A stretch of DNA of 64,000 nt from Micrococcales bacterium 72-143 (GCA_001898835.1 MKVM01000005.1:434001-498000), one strand, 5' to 3'. Shown: positions 9,669 to 19,525, numbered from the stretch's first letter. Translations and numbers: made by a program. The notes: generated by a model from the letters alone, not told the origin.

Positions 9669-10291
9669 CCGACCCCGCACGCCGCACCCCCGCCGAGGTC
9701 TGGCGAGAGATGGTGCGCGGCAACGAGCGGTTCGTCGCGGGCGCGCCGCAGCATCCGCGTCAGGACGTGGAACGTCGCGAGAAGCTCGCCACCACGCAGG
9801 CGCCGCACGCCGCGCTCTTCGGCTGCAGCGACTCGCGTCTCGCCGCCGAGATCATCTTCGACAAGGGCCTCGGCGACCTCTTCGTCGTCCGCAACGCGGG
9901 ACAGGTGATCTCCGACTCGGCGATCGCCTCCCTCGAGTACGCCGTCGCCGTGCTCGACGTGCCGCTCATCGTCGTACTCGCGCACGACGCCTGCGGAGCC
10001 GTGCAGGCTGCGATCGACCTCGACCGACCAGACGCCCGCCCGCTGCCTCCGCACATCGCCGGGCACATCGCCGCCATCCGCCCCTCGGTGCGCGCGGCGC
10101 CGTCACGCGACCCCGAGCACGTGGGGATCGTCCACCTCCAGCGCACCGTGAGCGACCTCGTGGCGCGCTCCGAGCTCATCACCGACGCGGTGGCAGAGGG
10201 CCGCCTCGCGGTGGTCGGGGCCAACTACAAGCTCCTCGAGGGCACCGCGGTGCCGGCCGTCGTCGTCGGCGACGTCGGCTCCGACTCCTAG
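9665..10291 (+). CDS. Beta-class carbonic anhydrase
   Basis: Interconverts CO2 and bicarbonate using zinc. In the 208-residue protein the zinc ligands are visible as the Cys of [12 protein letters not shown] (with the Asp/Arg dyad following) and the His and Cys of [25 protein letters not shown] and [17 protein letters not shown] are typical of the family. ATG 9665 overlaps the DUF4245 stop. It sits 35 bp upstream of fumC in the same direction, so xseB-DUF4245-carbonic anhydrase-fumC may be one transcript. Confidence 0.94.
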   Translation: MTDPARRTPAEVWREMVRGNERFVAGAPQHPRQDVERREKLATTQAPHAALFGCSDSRLAAEIIFDKGLGDLFVVRNAGQVISDSAIASLEYAVAVLDVPLIVVLAHDACGAVQAAIDLDRPDARPLPPHIAGHIAAIRPSVRAAPSRDPEHVGIVHLQRTVSDLVARSELITDAVAEGRLAVVGANYKLLEGTAVPAVVVGDVGSDS

Positions 10292-10326
10292 ACCTCCGCA
10301 CCCGACCTCACCGAAAGGGCACACGC

Positions 10327-11724
10327 ATGGGCACCGACGCCGACTACCGCATCGAGCACGACACGATGGGCGAGGTGCGGGTTCCCGTCTCCGCCCTCTA
10401 CCGCGCGCAGACCCAGCGCGCCGTCGAGAACTTCCCCATCTCGGGCACCGGGCTCGAGGCGGCGCAGATCGTCGCCCTCGCGCGCGTCAAGCGCTCCGCG
10501 GCGATCGTCAACAAGGAGCTCGGCGTGCTCGACGGCGCCATCGCGGATGCCATCGTCGCCGCCGCGGACGACGTCATCGGGGGCGCGCACCACGACCAGT
10601 TCCCGGTCGACACCTACCAGACCGGCTCGGGCACGAGCTCGAACATGAACATGAACGAGGTGCTCGCGACCCTCGCCACCGAGAAGCTCGGTGCCCCCGT
10701 GCACCCCAACGACCACGTCAACGCCTCGCAGTCCTCCAACGACGTCTTCCCCACCTCGGTGCACGTCGCCGTCACCGGTGCGCTCATCCACGACCTCGTG
10801 CCCGCCCTCGACCACCTCGCGGTCGCGCTCGAGAGGAAGGCGGCGCTCTGGAAGGACGCGGTCAAGCCCGGCCGCACGCACCTCATGGACGCCACGCCCG
10901 TGACCCTCGGCCAGGAGTTCGGCGGATACGCGCGCCAGATCCGCCTCGGCATCGAGCGCGTCGAGGCGGCCCTCCCCCGCGTCGCCGAGGTTCCGCTCGG
11001 CGGCACGGCCGTCGGCACCGGCATCAACACCCCGAAGGGCTTCCCGCAGAAGGTGATCGCCGAGCTCGCCGCCGCATCCGGGCTCCCCATCACGGAGGCG
11101 CTGGACCACTTCGAGGCGCAGGCCAACCGCGACGGGCTCGTCGAGGCGTCCGGCGCCCTGCGCGTCATCGCGGTGTCGCTCACCAAGATCTGCAACGACC
11201 TGCGCTGGATGGGCTCGGGCCCCAACACGGGCCTCGGCGAGCTGCACATCCCCGACCTGCAGCCCGGCTCCTCCATCATGCCCGGCAAGGTCAACCCGGT
11301 CGTGCCCGAGGCGGTCATCATGGTCGGCGCGCGCGTGATCGGCAACGACGCGACCGTCGCGTGGGCGGGCGCCACGGGCAGCTTCGAGCTCAACGTCGCC
11401 ATCCCCGTGATGGGCACGGCGCTGCTCGAGTCGATCCGCCTCCTCGCGAACTCCACCCGCGTGCTGGCCGACAAGACCGTCGACGGACTCGAGGCGAACG
11501 TGGAGCGCGCCGCCGCCCTCGCCGGCATGTCGCCGTCGATCGTGACGCCGCTCAACAAGTTCATCGGCTACGAGAACGCGGCCAAGATCGCCAAGCACGC
11601 GGTCGCGAAGGGCATCACGGTGCGCGAGGCCACGATCGACCTCGGCTTCGTGGAGCGCGGGGAGCTCACGCTCGAGCAGCTGGATGCGGCGCTCGACGTG
11701 CTCTCGATGACCCACCCGGGCTGA
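10327..11724 (+). CDS. fumC: Class II fumarate hydratase
   Basis: Converts fumarate to L-malate in the TCA cycle; iron-independent, tetrameric. The 465-residue product carries the superfamily signature [17 protein letters not shown], the substrate-binding segments [15 protein letters not shown] and [15 protein letters not shown], and the active-site His region [20 protein letters not shown] 10327 follows a GAAAGG ribosome site. The length is normal for FumC. It is last in a four-gene same-strand run and is followed by a hairpin and family A element. Confidence 0.97.
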   Translation: MGTDADYRIEHDTMGEVRVPVSALYRAQTQRAVENFPISGTGLEAAQIVALARVKRSAAIVNKELGVLDGAIADAIVAAADDVIGGAHHDQFPVDTYQTGSGTSSNMNMNEVLATLATEKLGAPVHPNDHVNASQSSNDVFPTSVHVAVTGALIHDLVPALDHLAVALERKAALWKDAVKPGRTHLMDATPVTLGQEFGGYARQIRLGIERVEAALPRVAEVPLGGTAVGTGINTPKGFPQKVIAELAAASGLPITEALDHFEAQANRDGLVEASGALRVIAVSLTKICNDLRWMGSGPNTGLGELHIPDLQPGSSIMPGKVNPVVPEAVIMVGARVIGNDATVAWAGATGSFELNVAIPVMGTALLESIRLLANSTRVLADKTVDGLEANVERAAALAGMSPSIVTPLNKFIGYENAAKIAKHAVAKGITVREATIDLGFVERGELTLEQLDAALDVLSMTHPG

Positions 11725-11728
11725 GGCC

Positions 11729-11753
11729 GCTCAGCGACCCCAGCTGGCTGAGC
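11729..11753 (+). terminator. Hairpin after fumC
   Basis: GCTCAGC (11729-11735) pairs with GCTGAGC (11747-11753) five bases after the fumC stop. There is no T tract, so this is a weak terminator call. Confidence 0.4.
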
Positions 11754-11785
11754 AGCCGCGCAGCGGCATGTCGCAAACCAGCCCC

Positions 11786-11869
11786 TCAGAAATGCAGGAA
11801 ACTCGCGCGACGGCCCCCGCATCCGCGGCATCACGGCTCGGGCGCGGGGAGGATCTCCTGCATTTCTGA
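11786..11869. repeat. Family A inverted-repeat element, copy A2
   Basis: Arms TCAGAAATGCAGGA (11786-11799) and TCCTGCATTTCTGA (11856-11869) are perfect 14-bp inverted copies with 56 bp between. The element lies between the convergent genes fumC and 11831. Its right arm and part of its spacer are translated as the C-terminus of the membrane protein gene. Confidence 0.88.
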
Positions 11870-12958
11870 GGTGGAACGGATGCGGGCGGGCAGCAGTCCG
11901 ACGAGGAGCGCCGCGATCGCGAAGACGATCCCGATCACGGTGAACACCGGTCCGGATGCCGCGGCGTCGCCGCCCGTCGTCGCGAACGCGTCCGCCATGC
12001 CCATGCCCATCCCGAAGCCGACGAACCACGCGCCCCCGGCGACCACCGCCACGCCGGCGATCCCGACGCCGGCGAGCCGGCGAGCGGTCATGAAGCGACG
12101 GATGCGCGGATGCGGCAGCGCGGCGCACACCGGCAGCGCCAGCGCGACGCCACCGCACAGCACCGCCCAGCTGATCGGGACGACGCTGCTCGGCAGCTCT
12201 CCCGCCGCGGCGAGACCCGCGTAGATCTCGTCGAGCGTCATGCCGGGCATCCGCGCGAGCGGGTTCCACACGTAGACGTGCAGGAGCGTCCCGGCGAGCG
12301 TGACGAGGATCGCACCGCCCGCGAGGGAGGCGAGCAGCACCGCCGCGCCTCGGGCGAGGGGCCTCCCCTGCGGCCGCGGGTCCTCGACGTTCACGAGCAC
12401 CAGCAGGCCCAACCCGAACGCGAGGAGCAGGGGGACCGAGACGAACGGCACCAGGACGGTCGCGGCGAGCGCGAGAGGCAGCGTGAGCGCGACCGCGGTG
12501 TCGGAGGCCCGCCAGCCGCGCCGTACACGTCCCCGGCGCATCGCGCGAAATGCCCCGATGCCCGACACCAGCGCGACGACCGCGGTGACGGCCGCCACCG
12601 CGAGGAGGCCCCGCCCCAGCCACGACGAATCGGTGAGCGCGCGGAGATCGCGGGAGTCGAATCCGGTCCAGGCCGACCACCAGAGGTTCAGCAGGAGCAG
12701 CAGGAGGGTCACGCCCGCGGTGGCGAGGGCGACCCGGAGACGGCGGAACGCGAGCCGGCGCGTGGTCATGCCGCTCACGAGGGGGTTCTCGCGGTCGACG
12801 CGGATGGCGACGGCGAGCGCGCCGCCGAGCACCGAGTGCGCCGGCACGCCGGCCTCCGCAGCGCCCGCGACGTCCGCCCGCCACTCCTCGCGGTAGCGCT
12901 CGCGCACGCCCGCGGGCAGGGTCGCCGCGACCAGGCGCACCGCGACGTCGGCGATCAC
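11831..12958 (-). CDS. Polytopic membrane protein paired with PadR regulator
   Basis: A 375-residue protein with a soluble N-terminus of about 65 residues (LPAGVRERYREEWRADVAGA, resembling the short prefix seen on permeases regulated by PadR proteins) followed by about seven hydrophobic segments. GTG 12958 overlaps the PadR stop as GTGA, so the two genes form one unit. No transporter motif is recognised. The last residues, STSEMQEILPAPEP, are encoded by the right arm and spacer of repeat A2, so the present C-terminus appears to have been set by that element. Confidence 0.75.
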   Translation of the reverse strand: MIADVAVRLVAATLPAGVRERYREEWRADVAGAAEAGVPAHSVLGGALAVAIRVDRENPLVSGMTTRRLAFRRLRVALATAGVTLLLLLLNLWWSAWTGFDSRDLRALTDSSWLGRGLLAVAAVTAVVALVSGIGAFRAMRRGRVRRGWRASDTAVALTLPLALAATVLVPFVSVPLLLAFGLGLLVLVNVEDPRPQGRPLARGAAVLLASLAGGAILVTLAGTLLHVYVWNPLARMPGMTLDEIYAGLAAAGELPSSVVPISWAVLCGGVALALPVCAALPHPRIRRFMTARRLAGVGIAGVAVVAGGAWFVGFGMGMGMADAFATTGGDAAASGPVFTVIGIVFAIAALLVGLLPARIRSTSEMQEILPAPEP

Positions 12959-13275
12959 GAGGCCGCTCCGGCGGGGCGGGGCGCCGCCGCGCGAGGCCGG
13001 GAGTTGAGCGCGCGGGTCACGGCCGCGCGCGCGGCCGGCACGCCGTCGGCTGTCAGCTCGTAGAGCCGGCGCCGCGGCCCCGGCCGCTCGGGGTCGTCCT
13101 CCCAGGCGGAGGCGACCCATCCGGCCCTCTCGAGCCTCTCGAGGATCGGGTAGACACTCCCGGCGGGGCGGTCGGTGGCGCGCACGACGCGGAGGCCCCA
13201 GGTGGGCTCCCCCGCGTCGAGCAGCGCTGCGAGCACATCCGCGGTGGCGGGCGTGAGGCGACTGAGCGGTTCCAT
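12955..13275 (-). CDS. PadR-family transcriptional regulator
   Basis: A 106-residue winged-helix repressor of PadR type, often autoregulatory and often controlling an adjacent membrane protein. The fold is clear: LTPATADVLAALLDAGEPTWGLRVVRATDRPAGSVYPILERLE (helix-turn-helix) and a wing with GPRRRLYELTADG. ATG 13275 is used; an upstream in-frame start exists but would run through the AT-rich promoter. It is first in a two-gene unit with the membrane protein at 11831. Confidence 0.9.
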   Translation of the reverse strand: MEPLSRLTPATADVLAALLDAGEPTWGLRVVRATDRPAGSVYPILERLERAGWVASAWEDDPERPGPRRRLYELTADGVPAARAAVTRALNSRPRAAAPRPAGAAS

Positions 13276-13284
13276 GCACACAAA

Positions 13285-13303
13285 TCTAGCTATATAGAGA
13301 TAG
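13285..13303 (-). promoter_or_regulatory. AT-rich promoter/operator of the PadR unit
   Basis: Read on the minus strand the segment is CTATCTCTATATAGCTAG, containing the self-complementary CTATATAG (13290-13297), immediately followed by TAGATT about 7 bases before the ATG. This is a very AT-rich island in GC-rich DNA. The symmetry suggests the PadR protein's own binding site, and the -10-like TAGATT so near the ATG would give a nearly leaderless transcript. This is inference from pattern only. Confidence 0.5.
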
Positions 13304-13346
13304 CGCCGCATCATCCGCTCGGATGATCCCAGCTCCGCCCACCCCT

Positions 13347-13436
13347 GGTTCGAAAACGCAGGATCCCCGTCGCTCGCCCCCGCACACACCAGGTCGGCGG
13401 GCATCCGAGAGGCGGATTCTCCTGCATTTCTCGACC
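13347..13436. repeat. Family A inverted-repeat element, copy A3 (diverged left arm)
   Basis: The right arm TCCTGCATTTCTCGACC (13420-13436) is intact. The left arm GGTTCGAAAACGCAGGA (13347-13363) has drifted. Like A5, this copy has the outer extension GGTCGA/TCGACC, suggesting a subfamily. It lies between the padR start and the galactosidase stop. Confidence 0.75.
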
Positions 13437-13464
13437 TCGGGTGCGAGCGAACCCCGCGGCGCGT

Positions 13465-14853
13465 TCACCCCACGGGGTCGAGCCGCAGCAGCGCCGTACC
13501 GTGGGCGCCGACGACGGGCGAGCCGACGACATCCGCCGTCGTGCCGAGGTCGACGCGGTTCACGGCGTCCCGCACCGTGAAGGTGCCGGAGAGCCCGAGT
13601 TCGGCGAGGGTCACCGAGCTCGAGAGGTTCGAGTAGCTGGTGTTCCAGAACGCGACCGCGTAGGAGCCGTCGGAGAGCTGCCGCCCCCACACCTGGATGC
13701 CGTCCGCATCCCGCAGCCGGTCGCCCTGCCTGCCGAGCGGGTCCTGGTCGATCGCGAGCAGCTCGGGGTTGGTGAGCAGGTCGACATGCGCCTGGTCGAG
13801 GGTCGCCGGGTCGGTGCCGATGAAGAGCGGCGCGGCCAGCATGCACCACATCGCCATCTGCGTGATGTTCTCGTTCGGGCCGAGCCCGTTGGCGAGCTGC
13901 AGCATGTCGGGGTCGTTCCAGGCGCCCGGCCGCGCGTACTGCGAGAGCCCCGCCTCCGCGTTGATGTGGTCCGCGAGCGACTTCCAGTTGGGGTGGAGGT
14001 CGTGACTCGTGCGCCACATGTTCGCGATGCCGGGCGCCCACGTCCACGGCTGCGACTCGCCGTACTCCGAGATCGAGAGCACGATGTCGCGCCCCGTCTT
14101 GACGAGCTCCTGCTCCATGAGCGTGAACGCCGCCTGCTCGACGAGGCCGTCGTTGATCTCGGCGCGGCAGAAGTCGTACTTGAGGAAGTCGACCCCCCAG
14201 TCGGCGAAGGTCTGCGCGTCGAGCGCCTCGTAGCCGAGGCTTCCGATCCCGCGCACCGGGTACTTGTCCCAGTAGTTGGCGCAGGTGACGGTGCCGGGCA
14301 CCGCGTAGATGCCGAACTTGAGGCCCTTGCTGTGGAGGTAGTCACCGAGCGCCTTCATGCCGCTCGGGAAGCGGGCGGGGTCAGCGATGAGCACGCCGTT
14401 CGCGTCGCGGCCGGCCTGCCAGCAGTCGTCCACGACGATGTAGTCGTAGCCCGCGGATGCGAGACCACGCGACACGATCGCATCCGCCGCCGACCTGACG
14501 GCAGCCTCGCTCAGGTCGTTGCAGCGCAGGTAGTTCCAGCTGTTCCAGCCCATCGGCGGCGTGAGCGCGAGGCCCTCGCGGTAGGGGCCGGTGGGCGTCG
14601 GCGTGGGCGTGACCTCCGGCTCGGTCACGGAGGGCGTCGGGCGCGGGGTCGTGATCGTCTCGACCCTCCCGGCCGAGAACGCGCCGGTCGCCGCGAGCGC
14701 CGCGGTCGTGCCGAGCCCAGCGACGAGCACGCCCGCCACCGCGAACGCGATGACGCGCACCCGGCGGCCGGCCGCGGCGTGCTGAGGGATCACCGCCCGC
14801 GACGAACCGCCCGAGCGGTGCCGGGGCGCGCGGGAACGTCTCGGGCTCGGCAT
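13465..14853 (-). CDS. Secreted/anchored GH27 alpha-galactosidase
   Basis: A 462-residue glycoside hydrolase predicted to remove terminal alpha-galactosyl groups outside the cell. A basic N-terminus (about 30 residues) and a membrane/signal segment (VIAFAVAGVLVAGLGTTAALA) are followed by a Pro/Thr-rich linker (TTPRPTPSVTEPEVTPTPTP) and the catalytic barrel. Family 27 features are clear: LTPPMGWNSWNYLRCN, YDYIVVDDCWQ, the nucleophile Asp in DFLKYDFC, and the acid/base Asp in PGAWNDPDMLQ. A C-terminal beta-domain of about 80 residues closes the protein. GH27 also includes alpha-N-acetylgalactosaminidases and isomaltodextranases, so substrate is probable but not proven. It is a single gene, not in an operon. 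Confidence 0.9.
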   Translation of the reverse strand: MPSPRRSRAPRHRSGGSSRAVIPQHAAAGRRVRVIAFAVAGVLVAGLGTTAALAATGAFSAGRVETITTPRPTPSVTEPEVTPTPTPTGPYREGLALTPPMGWNSWNYLRCNDLSEAAVRSAADAIVSRGLASAGYDYIVVDDCWQAGRDANGVLIADPARFPSGMKALGDYLHSKGLKFGIYAVPGTVTCANYWDKYPVRGIGSLGYEALDAQTFADWGVDFLKYDFCRAEINDGLVEQAAFTLMEQELVKTGRDIVLSISEYGESQPWTWAPGIANMWRTSHDLHPNWKSLADHINAEAGLSQYARPGAWNDPDMLQLANGLGPNENITQMAMWCMLAAPLFIGTDPATLDQAHVDLLTNPELLAIDQDPLGRQGDRLRDADGIQVWGRQLSDGSYAVAFWNTSYSNLSSSVTLAELGLSGTFTVRDAVNRVDLGTTADVVGSPVVGAHGTALLRLDPVG

Positions 14854-14888
14854 CCCTCCATTATCCGCGACGGCGGAGCCCGCGCGGC

Positions 14889-16244
14889 TCAGGCCAGCTC
14901 GTTCGACTCCAGCAGCTCGGTGACGAGCGCCGCGATCGCGGAGCGCTCGCTGCGGGTCAGCGTGATGTGGCCGAACAGAGCGTTGCCCTTGAGCGTCTCG
15001 ATCACGGAGGCGACGCCGTCGTGCCGGCCCACCCGCAGGTTGTCGCGCTGGGCGACGTCGTGGGTGAGCACGACCCGAGAGTTCTGCCCGATGCGCGAGA
15101 GCACGGTGAGCAGCACGTTGCGCTCGAGCGACTGCGCCTCGTCGACGATCACGAAGGCGTCATGCAGCGAGCGCCCGCGGATGTGGGTGAGGGGCAGCAC
15201 CTCGAGGATGCCGCGCTCCACGACCTCGTCGAGCACGTTCTCGGAGACGAGGGCGCCGAGGGTGTCGAACACCGCCTGGCCCCACGGGCTCATCTTCTCC
15301 TCCTTGTCGCCGGGGAGGTAGCCGAGCTCCTGGCCGCCGACGGCGTAGAGGGGGCGGAACACCATGATCTTGCGGTGCTGCTGCTTCTCGAGCACCGCCT
15401 CGAGGCCCGCGCACAGGGCGAGCGCCGACTTGCCGGTTCCCGCGCGGCCGCCGAGCGAGACGATCCCGACCTCCGGGTCGAGCAGCAGGTCGATGGCGAG
15501 CCGCTGCTCGGCGCTGCGGCCGTGCAGGCCGAACACGTCGCGGTCACCCCGCACGAGCTTGAGCTCGCCGCGGCCCGTGACGCGCCCGAGCGCCGAGCCG
15601 CGGTCGGAGTGGATGACGAGGCTCGTGTTGACGGGCAGGTCCTGCACCTGACGCGAGACGAGGCTCTCGGTCTCGTAGAGGTCGGCCATCTGCTCGGCTG
15701 ACACCTCCAGCTCGGCGACGCCCGTCCATCCGGAGTCCACCGCGAGCTCCGCGCGGTACTCCTCGGCGGCGAGGCCGATGGACGCCGCCTTGACGCGCAG
15801 CGGGAGGTCCTTCGAGACGACGACGACGTCCAGCCCGTCGTTCGCGAGGTTGAGGGCGACGGCGAGGATGCGGGAGTCGTTGTCGTTCAGCTGCAGCCCC
15901 GACGGCAGCACCGACATGTTCGAGTGGTTGAGCTCGACGCGCAGCGTGCCGCCCGCGTCCCCGACCGCGATCGGGAAGTCGAGCCGCTCGTGCTCGACGC
16001 GCAGGTCGTCGAGGATGCGCAGCGACTGCCGCGCGAAGTAGCCGATCTCCGGGTCGTGGCGTTTGGCCTCGAGCTCGGTGACGACGACGACGGGGAGCAC
16101 GACCGAGTGCTCGGCGAAGCGGTAGATGGAGCGCGGGTCGGCGAGCAGCACGGAGGTGTCGAGCACGTAGGTGCGCTCCCCCTGCTTCCGCTCCTGAACT
16201 GCGCCGGTCGTGGACTTCTGCTGGGGCTTGTCGAGCGCGGGCAC
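14889..16244 (-). CDS. phoH: PhoH family protein with N-terminal PIN domain
   Basis: About 451 residues. An N-terminal PIN nuclease-like domain ([13 protein letters not shown] with its acidic Asp, and [14 protein letters not shown]) is followed by the PhoH ATPase with Walker [13 protein letters not shown] and Walker [11 protein letters not shown]. This PIN-PhoH fusion is thought to act as an RNA helicase/RNase. GTG 16244 is favoured over GTG 16250 because GGATGGAG lies six bases upstream of it. The gene is monocistronic or first before the galactosidase. Confidence 0.92.
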   Translation of the reverse strand: MPALDKPQQKSTTGAVQERKQGERTYVLDTSVLLADPRSIYRFAEHSVVLPVVVVTELEAKRHDPEIGYFARQSLRILDDLRVEHERLDFPIAVGDAGGTLRVELNHSNMSVLPSGLQLNDNDSRILAVALNLANDGLDVVVVSKDLPLRVKAASIGLAAEEYRAELAVDSGWTGVAELEVSAEQMADLYETESLVSRQVQDLPVNTSLVIHSDRGSALGRVTGRGELKLVRGDRDVFGLHGRSAEQRLAIDLLLDPEVGIVSLGGRAGTGKSALALCAGLEAVLEKQQHRKIMVFRPLYAVGGQELGYLPGDKEEKMSPWGQAVFDTLGALVSENVLDEVVERGILEVLPLTHIRGRSLHDAFVIVDEAQSLERNVLLTVLSRIGQNSRVVLTHDVAQRDNLRVGRHDGVASVIETLKGNALFGHITLTRSERSAIAALVTELLESNELA

Positions 16245-16423
16245 TCCCACTCCATCCCCGGGTGGGATGCCACCCGGATCCTGTCGCGGATCGGCCAGGG
16301 GCTCGACGGTGCGAACTTGTGTGGCCGCTCCGACCGGGCACGGTGCCCGATGTCCCGACGCTAAGCCCGGCCCCGGACATCCGGACGGCGCGACACGCAT
16401 GGCCGGTGTTACGCGCCCGTGAA

Positions 16424-16486
16424 CTCTGGGTGGTCGCCTTCTCGCCCCATCCGGCGCGAATGACTCGAGAAACCGACCACTCAGCG
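16424..16486. repeat. Family B inverted-repeat element, copy B1
   Basis: CTCTGGGTGGTCGCCTTCTCG on the left faces CGAGAAACCGACCACTCAG on the right, with about 20 bp between. The left arm is diverged at several positions compared with copies B2 and B3. It lies between the phoH start and the aminotransferase stop. Confidence 0.75.
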
Positions 16487-16500
16487 GGGGAAGGCCCGGC

Positions 16501-17640
16501 TCAGCGGGCGGATGCCGTGGCGAAGGAGAGCAGCGCCGAGCGCAGCAGCGTGAGGCTCTCGGCCTCGGTGGAGACGTGGGGCGAGAGGCGCACGGTGCCG
16601 CCGCGGACGGTCACGCTCACGCCGTGGTTGTGGAGCGCCGCCGCGAGCACGGTGAGCTGGTCGGACTCCGGCTCGATCACGACGATGCCCGCGCGCTGGT
16701 TCTCGGCCCGCGGCGAGACCACCGGCAGGGCGAACTCGTCGGCGACGTCGATGACGTCGCTCACCCGCTCGGCGAGGCGCGCGTTGACGGCCGCCACGCC
16801 GACATCCGCGAGCTCCTCGAGGGCACCCGCGAAGCGCGCCATCGCGATCGGGTCGCCGTTCGACAGCGAGTAGGCGCGCGCGTCGCCCGCGGGCGGCAGC
16901 ACCTCGTCGAGCGGAAGCCCGTCGTGCTCGGTGCCGGTGAAGCCCGACCAGACCGGCGTGAGGTGCTCGAGCGCGCGGTCCGACAGCGCGAGGAAGCCCG
17001 TGCCCCACCCGGCACGCACCCACTTCTGCCCGCCTGCCGCCACGACATCCGCCAGCTCATAGGGCGCGTCCACGACGCCGAAGCCCTGGATCGCGTCGAC
17101 GATGAGCAGCCGGTCGCCGATCACCTGGCGGATGCCCTCGAGGTCGACGAGGTGGCCCGTGCGGAAGTCGACGAGGCTCACCGCGACGGCGACCGTCGAC
17201 GAGTCCAGCTGGTCGCGGATGTTGCCGGGCGTGACGCGCCCGTGGTCGGTCTCCAGCCACTGCGGCGCCACCACGCCGAGCGCCTGCTGGGCCCGCACTG
17301 TGGCGAAGGTCAGGGACGGGAACTCGGCGGGCGACAGCGCGACACCGCCCGTGATGCCGAACAGCGCGTGCATGAGCCCCTGGCTCGTGTTCGGCTGGAA
17401 GGAGATCTGGTCGGTGCGGAAACCCGTGACGGCCGAGACCGCAGCCCGCACCCGCGCGTGCTGCTCGAAGATCGGGGCGAGCGAGCCGAAGCGGCCGCCG
17501 GCCAGCAGCGACTGGAAGGCCTCGGTCTCCTCGCGCGCCGCATCGCCGATCGGGCCGACGGAGGCGAAGTCGAGGTAGCCCGGCTCCTCGTGGAACCGGG
17601 CGGCGTAGGCGTCGATGCTGAGCGGCACGGGCTCCCTCAC
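16501..17640 (-). CDS. Class V aminotransferase (cysteine desulfurase-like fold)
   Basis: A 379-residue PLP enzyme. The PLP lysine lies in [16 protein letters not shown], the cofactor Asp in [15 protein letters not shown], and the phosphate site near [14 protein letters not shown]. The class includes cysteine desulfurases, kynureninases and isopenicillin-N epimerase-like proteins; no active-site Cys loop is evident, so a SufS/IscS role is not supported. Substrate is unknown. GTG 17640 overlaps the stop of the isoprenyl synthase (GTGA), so the pair is co-translated. Confidence 0.85.
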   Translation of the reverse strand: MREPVPLSIDAYAARFHEEPGYLDFASVGPIGDAAREETEAFQSLLAGGRFGSLAPIFEQHARVRAAVSAVTGFRTDQISFQPNTSQGLMHALFGITGGVALSPAEFPSLTFATVRAQQALGVVAPQWLETDHGRVTPGNIRDQLDSSTVAVAVSLVDFRTGHLVDLEGIRQVIGDRLLIVDAIQGFGVVDAPYELADVVAAGGQKWVRAGWGTGFLALSDRALEHLTPVWSGFTGTEHDGLPLDEVLPPAGDARAYSLSNGDPIAMARFAGALEELADVGVAAVNARLAERVSDVIDVADEFALPVVSPRAENQRAGIVVIEPESDQLTVLAAALHNHGVSVTVRGGTVRLSPHVSTEAESLTLLRSALLSFATASAR

Positions 17641-18422
17641 TGTCCGTAGCGGCGGTGCCGCGTGGCGTAGGCGCGCAGGGCGCGCAGGAAGTCGACCTCG
17701 CGCAGGTCGGGCCCGAGCGCCTCCACGAAGTAGAACTCGCTGTGGGCGGACTGCCACAGCATGAAGTCCGAGAGCCGCTGCTCGCCGGAGGTGCGGATGA
17801 TGAGGTCGGGGTCGGGCTGCCCCTGCGTGTAGAGGTGCTCGCCGATCAGCTCGGGCGTCAGGATGCCGGCGAGCTCCTCGACGCTGCCGCCCCGGTCGCC
17901 GTGGTCGCGCACGATGCTGCGCATGGCGTCCGCGATCTCCCGGCGACCGCCGTAGCCGACCGCGAGGTTCACGTGGAGCCCGGAGTTGCCCGCGGTGCGG
18001 TCCTCGGCAGCCCGAAGCGCGGCCACGAGCGGCTCGGGCAGCCCGTCGGTCGTGCCGACGTGCTGGATGCGCCAGTCGGCTGCCCGCGAGAGGTCGTCGG
18101 CGAGGTCGGCGATGATCTCGAAGAGTTGGTCGAGCTCGTCGCTCGCGCGGCCCGTGAGGTTGTCGGTCGACAGCAGGTAGATGGTGACGACCCGGATGCC
18201 GAGGTCGTCGCACCAGCCGAGGAACTCGCGCATCTTCTCGGCGCCGGCGCGGTGGCCGTGGGCCGCCGTCTCGAGTGCGCGGTCACGCGCCCAGCGGCGG
18301 TTCCCGTCGATGATCATGGCGACGTGGTGGGGCAGGTTCGCGTCCTGGAGCTGACGCCGGAGCCGCGCCTGATACAGACCGTAGAGGAGGCCCGTGCCGC
18401 CCGGACCCTGCCGCTGACTCAC
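17637..18422 (-). CDS. uppS: Isoprenyl transferase (cis-polyprenyl diphosphate synthase)
   Basis: Makes the long-chain polyprenyl diphosphate carrier used in cell-wall synthesis by adding isopentenyl units in the Z configuration. The 261-residue protein has the signature HVAMIIDGNRRWARDR with the catalytic Asp, the STDNLTGRASDELDQL region, and RTSGEQRLSDFMLWQSAHSE. Chain length (decaprenyl or other) cannot be deduced. GTG 18422 starts the gene 85 bp from the divergent hemolysin III gene. It uses the products of IspH. Confidence 0.94.
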   Translation of the reverse strand: MSQRQGPGGTGLLYGLYQARLRRQLQDANLPHHVAMIIDGNRRWARDRALETAAHGHRAGAEKMREFLGWCDDLGIRVVTIYLLSTDNLTGRASDELDQLFEIIADLADDLSRAADWRIQHVGTTDGLPEPLVAALRAAEDRTAGNSGLHVNLAVGYGGRREIADAMRSIVRDHGDRGGSVEELAGILTPELIGEHLYTQGQPDPDLIIRTSGEQRLSDFMLWQSAHSEFYFVEALGPDLREVDFLRALRAYATRHRRYGQ

Positions 18423-18507
18423 GGGGATACGGTAGCCGACCCGCGCGTTCAGCGGCGACGCAGACGGCTCCCAGGATGCCGTGACGGCGCCGCGATATCC
18501 TCGCGGC

Positions 18508-19290
18508 ATGACTGCCGCGCCGGCCCCCACCGAGAACCCGTCCGACGCATCCGACGCCGTCCTCGCGGACGCCGCGAGCGCCGCCGAGGTCGAGGCGGAG
18601 AGCGAGCCCGGCGCGGGTCTGCCCAACCTTCCGCTCCTCGAGGACGAGCTCGACCATCCGCCCGTCGAGAAGAAGCCGCTGTGGCGCGGGTGGCTGCACG
18701 CCGGCACCTTCCCGCTGGCGCTCGCGCTCGGCATCGTGCTGATCTGCCTCGCCGACGGCGCCCCCGCGAAGTGGGCTTCGGCCGTGTTCATGGCGAGCTC
18801 GCTGCTGCTGTTCGGGATCTCGGCGACCTACCACCGCTTCAACTGGTCGCCCAAGGTCAAGGCCGTGTTCCGCCGCCTCGACCACTCCAACATCTTCCTG
18901 CTCATCGCGGGCACCTACACGCCGCTCGCGGTGTGCGCGCTGCCGCCCGACAAGGCGGTCGTGCTGCTGTCGATCGTGTGGGGCGGCGCGCTGCTCGGCA
19001 TCGGCTTCCGCATCTTCTGGCTGAAGGCGCCGCGCTGGCTGTACGTGCCCCTGTATGTGGCGCTCGGCTGGGCGGCCATGATGTACGTCGTCGACCTCGT
19101 GAACGCGAACGTCGCGATGATGGTGCTCGTGCTGGTCGGCGGCATCGCCTACACGACGGGGGCGGTGTTCTACGCGCTCAAGCGGCCGAACCCGATCCCC
19201 GGGGTGTTCGGCTTCCACGAGCTGTTCCACGCCTGCACGGTGATCGCGTTCCTCTGCCACTGGACGGCGATCCTGCTGATCGTTCTCTAG
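18508..19290 (+). CDS. Hemolysin III family (PAQR-like) membrane protein
   Basis: A 260-residue membrane protein with seven hydrophobic segments after a variable acidic N-terminus of about 60 residues. The family's metal-binding His pattern is present: SATYHRFNWSP, DHSNIFLLIAGTYTP, and GFHELFHACTVIAFLCHW. These proteins are bacterial relatives of PAQR receptors; their bacterial role is poorly defined and the hemolysin name is historical. ATG 18508 is chosen; TATCCT lies about eight bases before it and no ribosome site is seen, so the transcript may be leaderless. Confidence 0.9.
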   Translation: MTAAPAPTENPSDASDAVLADAASAAEVEAESEPGAGLPNLPLLEDELDHPPVEKKPLWRGWLHAGTFPLALALGIVLICLADGAPAKWASAVFMASSLLLFGISATYHRFNWSPKVKAVFRRLDHSNIFLLIAGTYTPLAVCALPPDKAVVLLSIVWGGALLGIGFRIFWLKAPRWLYVPLYVALGWAAMMYVVDLVNANVAMMVLVLVGGIAYTTGAVFYALKRPNPIPGVFGFHELFHACTVIAFLCHWTAILLIVL

Positions 19291-19312
19291 GCGCCGCGGT
19301 AATCCGCGGCGC
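19291..19312 (+). terminator. Perfect GC hairpin at the hemolysin III stop
   Basis: GCGCCGCGG (19291-19299), loop TAAT, CCGCGGCGC (19304-19312): a 9-bp perfect stem immediately after the stop codon. A second small hairpin, GTCGCTCCGCGAC, follows. The outer AATCCGCGG is repeated inverted as CCGCGGATT at 19518-19526 beyond the tandem array. Confidence 0.65.
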
Positions 19313-19351
19313 GTCGCTCCGCGACACGGCACGAGCGCGGTCGCGCCGGGT

Positions 19352-19508
19352 CGCTACGGCCGGGTTGCGAGCGTCGGCTCCGACGCCGCGCGTCGCTATG
19401 GCCGGGTTGCGAGCGTCGGCTCCGACGCCGCGCGGCGCTATGGCCGGGTTGCGAGCGTCGGCTCCGGCGCCGCGCGGCGCTATGGCCGGGTTGCGAGCGT
19501 CGGTTCGG
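19352..19508. repeat. Tandem array, 42-bp unit, nearly four copies
   Basis: Units begin at 19352, 19394, 19436 and 19478 with CGCTATGGCCGGGTTGCGAG (first unit TACGG). The last copy is cut after about 31 bp. Units differ at only one or two positions. Full units contain an internal hairpin, GCGTCGGCTCCGACGC (GCGTCGGCTCCGGCGC in unit 3). The array fills the gap between the convergent hemolysin III gene and the small membrane protein. The unit is divisible by three and an open frame runs through, but nothing supports translation. Confidence 0.9.
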
Positions 19509-19525
19509 CCGCAGTCACCGCGGAT

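Noticed and set aside
19352-19508. CRISPR-like array
   Set aside because: The 42-bp units are contiguous with no unique spacers, and no cas genes are present.
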